From Pseudomonas maumuensis (GTDB lineage: Bacteria > Pseudomonadota > Gammaproteobacteria > Pseudomonadales > Pseudomonadaceae), in contig NZ_CP077077.1 in the NCBI RefSeq assembly GCF_019139675.1, positions 4,526,001-4,590,000 of the forward strand: a stretch of 64,000 bases of DNA. The letters run 5' to 3'. The notes under the pieces were generated by a model. It was not told the origin of the DNA and did not search any database. It saw nothing but the letters and a program-made list of their open reading frames with translations. Made by a program: the position numbers and the translations under genes. This document shows, in pieces, positions 55,343-63,322 of this stretch. Positions within the stretch are counted from its first letter, which is position 1. Each line of letters starts with the position of its first letter.

Positions 55343-56857
55343 ATGGATACCTTGAGCTACCTGGGCCAGGGCTTCGGCGTTGCCTTGAGCCCGTACAACC
55401 TGGTCACCGCCCTGACCGGCACCCTGATCGGCACCGTGGTCGGCCTGCTGCCGGGCCTGGGCCCGATCAACGGCGTGGCCCTGCTGATCCCCATCGCCTT
55501 CGCCCTCGGCCTGCCGCCGGAGTCGGCGCTGATCCTGCTGGCCGCCGTGTACCTGGGCTGCGAGTACGGCGGGCGGATCAGTTCGATCCTGCTGAACATT
55601 CCGGGCGAAGCCTCCACCGTGATGACCACCCTCGACGGCTACCCCATGGCTCGCCAGGGCCTGGCCGGCGTGGCCCTGTCGCTGTCGGCCTGGAGCTCGT
55701 TCATCGGTGCCTTCATCGCCACCTGCGGCATGGTGCTGTTCGCCCCGCTGCTGGCGAAATGGGCAATCGCCTTCGGCCCGGCGGAGTACTTCGTGCTGAT
55801 GGTGTTCGCCATCGTCGCCCTCGGCGGCATGGCCGGCGACAAGCCACTGAAGACGTTCATCGCGGCGCTGATCGGCCTGTTCCTCTCGGCGGTGGGCATC
55901 GACGCCAACAGCGGCGTGTACCGTTTCACCGGTGACAGCGTGCATCTGGCCGACGGCATCCAGTTCGTGGTGCTGGTGCTGGGGCTGTTCTCGATCAGCG
56001 AGATCCTCCTGCTGCTTGAAAAGACCCATCACGGCCATGTGGCGGTCAAGGCCACCGGACGCATGCTGTTCAATCTCAAGGAAGCGGCGTCGGTATTCTT
56101 CGTCAACGTCCGCTGCGGCTTGCTGGGCTTCTTCATGGGCGTGTTGCCGGGCGCTGGCGCGACCCTGGCCAGTGCCGTGGCCTACATGACCGAGAAGCGC
56201 ATCGCCGGCGAAAAAGGCAAGTTCGGCAAGGGCGACGCCCGCGGCCTGGCTGCCCCGGAAACCGCCATCGGCGCCTCCTGCTGTGGCGCCCTGGTGCCGA
56301 TGCTGACCCTCGGCGTGCCGGGTTCTGGCACCACCGCGGTGATGATCGGCGCGCTGACGCTGTACAACATCACCCCCGGCCCGCTGTTGTTCGAACAGCA
56401 GCCGGACATCGTCTGGGGCCTGATCGCCTCGCTGTTCATCGCCAACATCATGCTGGTGATCCTGAACATCCCGATGATCCGCATCTTCACCCGCATCCTT
56501 GCCGTGCCGAACTGGGCACTGGTGCCGGTGATCGCGATCATCACCGCGATCGGTGTGTACGCGGTGCATGCAACCACCTTCGACCTGTTCCTGATGGTCG
56601 GCATCGGCATCATGGGCTACATCCTGCGCAAGCTGGACTTCCCGCTTTCGCCGATCCTGCTCGGGTTCATCCTCGGCGGGTTGATGGAGCAGAACCTGCG
56701 CCGCGCGCTGTCTATCTCCAACGGCGAACTGGGCATCCTCTGGTCGAGCCCGATCAGCATGGGCGTGTGGGTGCTGGTGGTCTGCATGCTGAGCCTGCCG
56801 CTGCTGCGTATCTGGCGCAAACGTGCCCTGCAGCGCCGGGCCATGGCCGATGCCTGA
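55343..56857 (+). CDS. tctA: Tripartite tricarboxylate transporter large membrane subunit
   Basis: This 504-residue permease has about 11-12 helices and the duplicated family motif: GLLPGLGPINGVALLIP in the N-half and GVLPGAGATLASAVAYM in the C-half. ALLIPIAFALGLPPESALILLAAVYLGCEYGG is also characteristic. It moves tricarboxylates across the inner membrane using an ion gradient. Confidence 0.94.
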   Translation: MDTLSYLGQGFGVALSPYNLVTALTGTLIGTVVGLLPGLGPINGVALLIPIAFALGLPPESALILLAAVYLGCEYGGRISSILLNIPGEASTVMTTLDGYPMARQGLAGVALSLSAWSSFIGAFIATCGMVLFAPLLAKWAIAFGPAEYFVLMVFAIVALGGMAGDKPLKTFIAALIGLFLSAVGIDANSGVYRFTGDSVHLADGIQFVVLVLGLFSISEILLLLEKTHHGHVAVKATGRMLFNLKEAASVFFVNVRCGLLGFFMGVLPGAGATLASAVAYMTEKRIAGEKGKFGKGDARGLAAPETAIGASCCGALVPMLTLGVPGSGTTAVMIGALTLYNITPGPLLFEQQPDIVWGLIASLFIANIMLVILNIPMIRIFTRILAVPNWALVPVIAIITAIGVYAVHATTFDLFLMVGIGIMGYILRKLDFPLSPILLGFILGGLMEQNLRRALSISNGELGILWSSPISMGVWVLVVCMLSLPLLRIWRKRALQRRAMADA

Positions 56858-57875
56858 CCGGTCGTTGCCACTGTTCTGGGCCACCGGGCTGGTCGGCCTT
56901 GCGGGCGGTTATGCCGCCAGCAAGGTCGGCTGGCCCTTGCCCTGGATGGTCGGCTCGTTGCTGGCGATCATCCTGGTGCGCTGCCTGACTCCCTGGCAGC
57001 TCAGTGAAATCCCCAATGGCCGCAAATGCGGGCAATGGATCATCGGCATCGGCATCGGCCTGCACTTTACCCCGGCGGTGATCGAACAGGTGGCCAGCCA
57101 CTTCGCGCTGATCTTCTTCGGCGCGCTGTTCACCACTCTCTCCAGCGTGATCAGCGTGTGGCTGCTGCGGCGCACCGGTGAAGACCGGGCGACGGCGTTC
57201 TTCGCCAGCATGCCGGGCGGCTCGGGCGAGATGGTCAACCTCGGCGCGCGCAATGGCGCGGTGCTCAGCCAGGTGGCCGCGGCGCAGAGCCTGCGGGTGC
57301 TGGCGGTGGTGCTGTGCGTGCCGGCACTGTTCAAACTGCTGCTGGGCGATGGCGTGCCGCTGAACCATGCGGGCAGCGTGAGCTGGGGCTGGCTGGCGTT
57401 GATAGCGCCGCTTGGGGTGCTCATGGCACTGCTGTGGCAACGCCTGCGCCAACCCAACCCTTGGCTGTTCGGGCCGTTGCTGGTGGCTGCCGGCGTAAGC
57501 CTGGCGGGTAACCTGCAGATCGGCCTGCCCAACGGCGCCAGCCAGATCGGCCAGTGGCTGATCGGCAGTGGCCTGGCCTGCCACTTCAACCGGGCGTTCT
57601 TCCGCCGGGCGCCATCGTTCCTGGGGCGCACCCTGCTGGCCACGGCGTTGTGCATGCTGATCGCCGCCGGCGCGGCCTGGGCGCTGAGCCTGCTGACGCA
57701 CCTGGACCTGCGCTCGCTGACCCTGGGCATGATGCCCGGGGGCATCGCCGAGATGAGCCTGACGGCCGAGACCTTGCAACTGTCGGTGCCGCTGGTGACG
57801 GCGCTGCAGGTGATGCGCTTGCTGTTCGTGCTGTTCCTGGCCGAGCCGTTGTTCCGGCAGTGGGCCAGGCACTGA
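56850..57875 (+). CDS. AbrB-family (PF05145-type) membrane protein linked to tctA
   Basis: This 341-residue protein has about 10 hydrophobic helices in two similar halves, each with a GG..GEM/GGIAEM-type loop (SMPGGSGEMVNLGARNGAV and MMPGGIAEMSLTAETL). Start 56850 overlaps the end of tctA by 8 bp, indicating translational coupling. The family is called AbrB or ammonia monooxygenase-like, but its function is unknown. The coupling suggests a role in tricarboxylate handling. Confidence 0.84.
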   Translation: MPDRSLPLFWATGLVGLAGGYAASKVGWPLPWMVGSLLAIILVRCLTPWQLSEIPNGRKCGQWIIGIGIGLHFTPAVIEQVASHFALIFFGALFTTLSSVISVWLLRRTGEDRATAFFASMPGGSGEMVNLGARNGAVLSQVAAAQSLRVLAVVLCVPALFKLLLGDGVPLNHAGSVSWGWLALIAPLGVLMALLWQRLRQPNPWLFGPLLVAAGVSLAGNLQIGLPNGASQIGQWLIGSGLACHFNRAFFRRAPSFLGRTLLATALCMLIAAGAAWALSLLTHLDLRSLTLGMMPGGIAEMSLTAETLQLSVPLVTALQVMRLLFVLFLAEPLFRQWARH

Positions 57876-57909
57876 GCAAGATGGGCCGCTTCGCGGCCCT
57901 CTTTTCAGG

Positions 57910-58602
57910 TCACAACGGGGGCAACGCCCAATCTATCGGCGCCATGCCGCGCTGCTCGAGGAAGCTGTTGGTGCGGCTGAAATGCCCGCAACCAAAGAAC
58001 CCACGGTAGGCCGACAACGGCGACGGGTGTACCGATTTGAGCACCAGGTGCTTGCTGGCATCGATCAGCTTCTGCTTGCTCTGCGCATGGGAGCCCCACA
58101 GCAGGAACACCACATTCGGACACTGCTCGCTGACCACCTGGATGATCCGGTCGGTAAAGAACTCCCAACCTTTTTTCGCGTGGGACGCAGCGTTGGCCCG
58201 CTCCACGGTCATGGTGGTGTTGAGCAGCAACACGCCCTGCTCCGCCCAGCTCTGCAGGTAGCCGTGGCTGGGGATCGGCAAGTTGAGGTCGCGCTGCAGC
58301 TCCTTGTAGATATTGACCAGTGACGGCGGCGTGGCGATGCCCGGCTGCACCGAGAAACACAGGCCATGGGCCTGGCCGGGGCCGTGGTACGGGTCCTGAC
58401 CGAGGATGACCACCTTGACCTGCTCCAGCGGCGTGGAGTTCAGGGCGTTGAAGATCAGCGGTCCCGGCGGGTAGATCTCCTTGCCGGCGGCGTACTCGCC
58501 GCGCAGGAACTCGCGCAACTGGTGCATGTAGGGCTGGTCGAACTCGGCACGCAGCGCGGCTTTCCAGCTGGGCTCGAGTTTGATGCGATCGTCGTCGGTC
58601 AT
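57910..58602 (-). CDS. ung: Uracil-DNA glycosylase
   Basis: This 230-residue family 1 enzyme has the water-activating loop [22 protein letters not shown] (catalytic Asp) and the [18 protein letters not shown] loop with catalytic His. Removes uracil from DNA. Start 58602 (MTDDDRIKL) fits family length. Converges with the AbrB-type gene. Confidence 0.96.
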   Translation of the reverse strand: MTDDDRIKLEPSWKAALRAEFDQPYMHQLREFLRGEYAAGKEIYPPGPLIFNALNSTPLEQVKVVILGQDPYHGPGQAHGLCFSVQPGIATPPSLVNIYKELQRDLNLPIPSHGYLQSWAEQGVLLLNTTMTVERANAASHAKKGWEFFTDRIIQVVSEQCPNVVFLLWGSHAQSKQKLIDASKHLVLKSVHPSPLSAYRGFFGCGHFSRTNSFLEQRGMAPIDWALPPL

Positions 58603-58730
58603 GGGGGCATCCAAAAGCAAAGTGCCGCGACACTAGGAAAGCCTGACCGGCTTGTCAATCGATCCGACCGACGACCGGCAGCTTCGGCACGCCGGGCCAT
58701 ACTGAGGGGATGACTTGCGTGAGGTAGTCC

Positions 58731-59837
58731 ATGGCCATTCAATGCGAGGTATTGACCGGCGCCGATGGCGCCCGTATCGGCATCGCCACCCTTGACGCGC
58801 CCAAGGCGCTCAATGCCCTGACGTTGCCCATGATCGAAGTGCTCGACGAACGGCTGCGCGCCTGGGCCAGCGACCCCGGGATCGTCTGCGTGCTGCTGCG
58901 CGGCAACGGGCCGAAAGCGTTCTGTGCCGGCGGTGATGTCCGTGCCCTGGTTCAGGCGTGCCGTACACATCCCGGCAGCGTACCGCCACTGGCCGCCACC
59001 TTCTTTGCCAGCGAGTACCGCCTCGACCATCACCTGCATATCTACCCCAAGCCTCTGCTGTGCTGGGGCCACGGCCACGTGCTGGGTGGCGGCATGGGCT
59101 TGCTGCAAGGCGCTGCGGTGCGCATCGTCACTCCCAGCAGCCGCCTGGCCATGCCCGAGATCAGCATCGGCCTGTATCCCGACGTCGGCGCTAGCTGGTT
59201 CCTGGCCCGACTGCCCGGCAAGCTTGGCCTGTTCCTGGGGCTGACCGGCGCGCCCCTCAATGCCCGCGATGCGCTGGACCTCGGCCTGGCCGACCGCTTT
59301 CTGGGCGAACATCAGCAGGAAGCGCTGATCGAAGAGCTGCTGCAGTTGAACTGGCAGGAGCAGACCGCCCTGCAGCTCAACAGCCTGCTCAAGGCCGAAC
59401 AGCATCGTGCCTGCGTCGAACTGCCCGAAGGGCAATGGCTGGCACGTCGGGCCGCGATCGACGAAGTGCTCGATGTGGCCGACCCCGTCGCAGCCTGGCG
59501 GGCTTTGGCCGGCCTGGCCCAGCATGCCGATCCGTTGCTGGCGGCGGCGGGTCAACGCCTGCACGAGGGCTGCCCGCTGACGGCGCACCTGGTATGGGAA
59601 CAGATCCGCCGGGCACGACACCTTTCGTTGGCGCAGGTGTTCCAGATGGAGTACACGATGAGCCTGAACTGCTGCCGTCACCCGGAGTTCAGCGAAGGGG
59701 TGCGCGCCCGCCTGCTGGACAAGGACAACACCCCGCACTGGCACTGGCCGGATGTGGCGCAGGTGCCAGCGGCGGTGGTGGAGGCGCATTTCAGCAAGGT
59801 CTGGGAGGGGCGGCACCCGCTGGCGGAACTGGGATGA
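58731..59837 (+). CDS. 3-hydroxyisobutyryl-CoA hydrolase (enoyl-CoA hydratase family)
   Basis: This 368-residue crotonase-fold protein has oxyanion loop AFCAGGDVRALVQ, LGGGMGLLQGAAVRIVTP with the family acidic residue in MPEISIGLYPDVGAS, and the C-terminal HIBCH signature EYTMSLNCCRHPEFSEGVRARLLDKDNTPHW. The longer C-terminus distinguishes it from simple enoyl-CoA hydratases. It acts in valine degradation. Single gene. Confidence 0.9.
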   Translation: MAIQCEVLTGADGARIGIATLDAPKALNALTLPMIEVLDERLRAWASDPGIVCVLLRGNGPKAFCAGGDVRALVQACRTHPGSVPPLAATFFASEYRLDHHLHIYPKPLLCWGHGHVLGGGMGLLQGAAVRIVTPSSRLAMPEISIGLYPDVGASWFLARLPGKLGLFLGLTGAPLNARDALDLGLADRFLGEHQQEALIEELLQLNWQEQTALQLNSLLKAEQHRACVELPEGQWLARRAAIDEVLDVADPVAAWRALAGLAQHADPLLAAAGQRLHEGCPLTAHLVWEQIRRARHLSLAQVFQMEYTMSLNCCRHPEFSEGVRARLLDKDNTPHWHWPDVAQVPAAVVEAHFSKVWEGRHPLAELG

Positions 59838-59864
59838 CGCATCGCGGGGCATGTCCGCACTCGG

Positions 59865-60302
59865 TCAACGCGACCAGCCCCGGTCGCCACCTCGCCCGCC
59901 GTCTGGTCGACGGTCGCGATTGCCCTGCCCGTTCGAATGCCAGCGATCACCTCGGCGATCGTCATTGCGATAGTCGTGGCGGTCGCGATCGCGCCCATAG
60001 TCGTAGCGCTGGCGGTTGCCATAGTCATAGCGCGGGTTGCCTTGCCAGCGCGGCTGCACGCCGGGCGCCGGATAAGGACGGTACTGCGGCACTGGCGCGG
60101 GCCGGTAGTAACGCGGCGCGGGCTGGTAGTAGTAACGTGGCTGCGGCGCCACATAGTAGCGATCCTGACGGTAGTAGCCAGGGTAAACGTAGCGATCGCT
60201 GGTGTAGTAGTCACGGCGGTAGTAGCCGTTGTCCGCGTAGTAAGGGGCGCAGGCGGATGTCAGCAGTCCGAGCAGGACGATGAGCAGGATTCGTGGGTAC
60301 AT
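59865..60302 (-). CDS. Tyr/Arg/Asp-rich low-complexity lipoprotein
   Basis: This 145-residue protein has a lipoprotein signal (LLIVLLGLLTSAC, Cys18). The mature part is almost entirely Tyr, Arg, Pro, Asp and Gly: YYRRDYYTSDRYVYPGYYR, RYYYQPAPRYYRPAP, then DRDRHDYRNDDRRGDRWHS and a Gly-Arg tail. It is probably disordered and surface-exposed. The GGAGG ribosome binding site supports start 60302. No function can be assigned. Confidence 0.75.
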   Translation of the reverse strand: MYPRILLIVLLGLLTSACAPYYADNGYYRRDYYTSDRYVYPGYYRQDRYYVAPQPRYYYQPAPRYYRPAPVPQYRPYPAPGVQPRWQGNPRYDYGNRQRYDYGRDRDRHDYRNDDRRGDRWHSNGQGNRDRRPDGGRGGDRGWSR

Positions 60303-60514
60303 GGCGGCCTCCTGGACCGCAGGGGTGCCCGGCACAGCGGCGCTGGCGGGCGTCGACGGCAATGCGTTGATCGACACTGGATAAGACAGTCGCGCCAGGG
60401 TTCGGTGCCATTTCCGCAACAAATTGAAACAGGTCGTATAACCCTAAAAAACATGCAGTCATTTTTCGGTCATCTCACTAGAATGTGGCCACCGGCACAC
60501 TTCACGGGAAGATC

Positions 60515-62005
60515 ATGCCTTCGCCCTCCACCCTGTTCTCGCAACGCTCGCTGATCCTTGCCCTGCTGCTGTTGCTGGCCTGCGGCTTCCTGGCCACCTC
60601 GCTGTTGAGCTACTACGCCTCGCGCGGGGCGATCCGCGACGGGATCGTCAACACCGAACTGCCGCTGACCTCCGACACGGTCTATTCGGAAATCCAGAAA
60701 GACCTGATTCGCCCGGTGCTGATCTCATCGATGATGGCCCAGGACACCTTCCTGCGGGACTGGGTACTGGGCGGCGAGCAGGACACCACGCGTGTTACCC
60801 GCTACCTCGGCGAAGTGATGGGCAGCCAGGTCACCTGCACCAGCTTCTTCGTTTCCGACCGCAGCCTCACCTACTACCAGGCCAAGGGCGTGCTCAAGCA
60901 GGTCCGCCCCGATGCCTGGCGCGACGCCTGGTACTTTCGCCTGCGCCAGTCGAACAAGCCCTACGAGATCAATGTCGACCTGGACATGGCCAACCAGGAC
61001 AAGCTCACCGTGTTCATCAACCACCGCGTGCTCGACTACCAGCAACGCTTCATCGGCGCCGCCGGGGTGGGCCTGAGCGTGGAGTCGGTGGTACGCCTGA
61101 TCGACGACTATCAGCGCAGGTACCAGCGTTCGGTGCTGTTCACCGATGCCCAGGGCAAGGTCCTGCTGACCGGCTCCGACGGTGGGCCCCACGGCTTGCG
61201 CGCCGGCCAGCAACTGGCCGACAGCAACCAGTGGCAGGCGTTGCTGGCACGCATGCCGACACCCACCACCGGCAGCCATGAGTACACCGACAACGACGGC
61301 CACAGCCACTTCCTCAACGTGCGCCTGCTGCCGGAGCTGGGCTGGTACCTGCTGGTGGACAAACGCGAGACCGGCGCCCTGGAGCGCATCCGCCAGTCGC
61401 TGTACCTGAACCTGGCGATCTGCGCGATGATCACCCTGGTCGTGCTGTCGCTGCTCAACGCCATGGTCAAGCGCCACCAGGACAACGCCGAGGCGCTGGC
61501 CACCCTCGACAGCCTCACCGGCCTGCCCAACCGCCGCAGCTTCGACCTGCTGGCCGGCCAGGCACTGGTCGAGGCCCAGCGCGACAGCGCGCCGCTGGTC
61601 GCCCTGCTGATCGACCTCGATCATTTCAAGGCCCTCAACGACACCCACGGCCACCTGGCCGGCGACGAAGTGCTGCGCCAGTTCGCCAATGTGCTGCAGG
61701 GCAGCCTGCGCCAGTCCGATATACTCTGCCGCTGGGGTGGCGAGGAGTTCATCGTGCTGCTGCGTGAAACCGAAGGCCGCCAGGCCATCGAGGTGGCGGA
61801 AAAAATCCGTCGGCGCACCGAGCAGTTGACCTTCAGCTATGCCGACCAGCCGCTGCGCCTGACCGCGAGCATCGGCCTGTCCGCCCTGCAGCGCGGCGAC
61901 AGCCTGCACAATCTGCTGACCCGCGCCGACCACGCCCTCTATCGTGCCAAACAAGGTGGACGCAATCGCGTCTGCAGCGAGATGCCCGGAACCGACCATG
62001 CCTGA
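60515..62005 (+). CDS. Membrane diguanylate cyclase with Cache-like periplasmic sensor
   Basis: This 496-residue protein has TM1 at ~12-32, a periplasmic Cache-like domain of about 270 residues (VFINHRVLDYQQRFIGAAGVGLSVESVVRLID, ELGWYLLVDKRE), TM2, then a GGDEF domain with the active-site motif GGEEF at 408-412. An RQSD (RxxD) I-site stands five residues before it. It makes c-di-GMP in response to an unknown periplasmic signal. Start 60515 has GGGAAG upstream. It overlaps the CWC gene by 8 bp. Confidence 0.92.
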   Translation: MPSPSTLFSQRSLILALLLLLACGFLATSLLSYYASRGAIRDGIVNTELPLTSDTVYSEIQKDLIRPVLISSMMAQDTFLRDWVLGGEQDTTRVTRYLGEVMGSQVTCTSFFVSDRSLTYYQAKGVLKQVRPDAWRDAWYFRLRQSNKPYEINVDLDMANQDKLTVFINHRVLDYQQRFIGAAGVGLSVESVVRLIDDYQRRYQRSVLFTDAQGKVLLTGSDGGPHGLRAGQQLADSNQWQALLARMPTPTTGSHEYTDNDGHSHFLNVRLLPELGWYLLVDKRETGALERIRQSLYLNLAICAMITLVVLSLLNAMVKRHQDNAEALATLDSLTGLPNRRSFDLLAGQALVEAQRDSAPLVALLIDLDHFKALNDTHGHLAGDEVLRQFANVLQGSLRQSDILCRWGGEEFIVLLRETEGRQAIEVAEKIRRRTEQLTFSYADQPLRLTASIGLSALQRGDSLHNLLTRADHALYRAKQGGRNRVCSEMPGTDHA

Positions 62006-62219
62006 CCCCCAACGCTGCCCCGCCTGCGGCGCCCTCAACCAATGCGGCCTGGCCGATCCGCGCAACGCCACGCAAGGCTGCTGGTGCTTCGAGGTGGTCA
62101 TCGACTCGGCAGTCATCGAAGCCCTGCCCGCCGAACTTCGCGACAAGGCCTGCCTGTGCCCGCGCTGCGCACAGGTAGACGCGCAGCTCAAGGCAGCGCA
62201 GGCGCGCACTATCCGTTAG
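61998..62219 (+). CDS. Cysteine-rich CWC-family protein
   Basis: This 73-residue protein begins MPDPQRCPACGALNQCGLADP. It has the CWC pattern CPxC...NxC...GCWCFE and a final LCPRCAQ pair, eight cysteines in all and likely zinc-binding. The ATG lies inside the end of the diguanylate cyclase gene (8-bp overlap). Function unknown; it is commonly next to RsuA-type genes in pseudomonads, as far as I recall. Confidence 0.82.
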   Translation: MPDPQRCPACGALNQCGLADPRNATQGCWCFEVVIDSAVIEALPAELRDKACLCPRCAQVDAQLKAAQARTIR

Positions 62220-62251
62220 ACTGCGCGCCGATTTCCCGCAAACGACCCTCC

Positions 62252-62944
62252 ATGCGCCTCGACCGATTCCTCGGCAACCTGCCCTGCTACAACCGCCAGC
62301 AAGTGCGCCTGCTGCTGGCCCAAGGGCGTGTGCGCGTGGACGGCATGGTGACCGCCGACCCACTGCTGGAGGTGCGCGAATTCAGCCGCGTCGAAGTGGA
62401 CGAGCAGGTGTACCAAGCCGGTCGCCCGGCACGCTACCTGATGCTGCACAAGCCCGCCGGCTGCGTCAGCGCCACCCACGACCCGCAGCACCGCACCGTG
62501 CTCGACCTGCTGCCGGCGGCGCTACGCGATGAGCTGCACATCGCCGGGCGCCTGGACTACAACACCACCGGGCTGATGATCCTGACCAACGATGGCCAGT
62601 GGTCGCGGCGCCTGACCCAGCCCCGGACCAAGCAGCCCAAGACCTATCTGGTGCATACCGAGGACGAGATTGGTGCGCACTACGTCGACAAGTTCCGTGA
62701 AGGCGTCTACTTCGCCTTCGAAGACCTCACCACCCTGCCCGCGCAGCTGGATGTCCTCGGCCCGCGCAGCGCGCGCCTGACCATCGTCGAGGGCCGCTAT
62801 CACCAGGTGAAGCGGATGTTCGGACACTTCCAGAACAAGGTGGTGGCGCTGCATCGGGAAAGCATGGGGTCAATCACACTGGACCCGATATTGCATCCTG
62901 GAGAGTTCAGGGCGCTGACCGACGAGGAAGTCGCCTCGGTCTGA
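62252..62944 (+). CDS. rsuA: 16S rRNA pseudouridine synthase, RsuA type
   Basis: This 230-residue enzyme has an N-terminal S4 RNA-binding domain (MRLDRFLGNLPCYNRQQVRLLLAQGRVRVDG) and the catalytic-Asp motif GRLDYNTTGLMILTNDG of the RsuA/RluB family. EGRYHQVKRMF is also conserved. Expected to modify U516 of 16S rRNA. Starts 32 bp after the CWC gene, probably co-transcribed with it. Confidence 0.88.
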   Translation: MRLDRFLGNLPCYNRQQVRLLLAQGRVRVDGMVTADPLLEVREFSRVEVDEQVYQAGRPARYLMLHKPAGCVSATHDPQHRTVLDLLPAALRDELHIAGRLDYNTTGLMILTNDGQWSRRLTQPRTKQPKTYLVHTEDEIGAHYVDKFREGVYFAFEDLTTLPAQLDVLGPRSARLTIVEGRYHQVKRMFGHFQNKVVALHRESMGSITLDPILHPGEFRALTDEEVASV

Positions 62945-63322
62945 GCCGATCACCATTCGGCGGTTTCCCACGAAAGATTGTCCCAACGGCACTTGCGCGA
63001 TCCTGCCCGCGCTGCTTGACTGCTAACTCGTCGGTCTGCATGTGACCAGCCAGTCACAACCGTAGTCCAAGACGCCCTTTACCGGCCACCCGGGGTCTCG
63101 ATGCCCTGGGGCACGGTAATCGCCCGCCACAACAATACCGTCGACACCAGCGTCAAGGATCGACACAAGGGCCCACCGGTTTTCAGTTCCAGGCGAATGC
63201 CTACCTGTCATAAAGCACGTGCATCCTGATGGCCAGTCCGGTCGGTTCGGCGCCAGCCCGCCAAGCGACCACGCAGGTCAGCAGGTGACGCGAATACCCT
63301 TTTTGCGCCAGGAGTCGATGAC
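62945..63322. other. Intergenic region upstream of phaG
   Basis: This 378-bp gap has no supported gene. It contains one perfect short inverted repeat, TGTGAC-cagcca-GTCACA (63041-63058), resembling a CRP/Vfr half-site pair but with two extra bases in the spacer. No convincing -35/-10 pair is visible. Confidence 0.5.

Noticed and set aside
63041..63058. CRP/Vfr binding site upstream of phaG
   Set aside because: TGTGA and TCACA are separated by 8 bases instead of 6, so a canonical site is not supported; kept only as an unexplained dyad.
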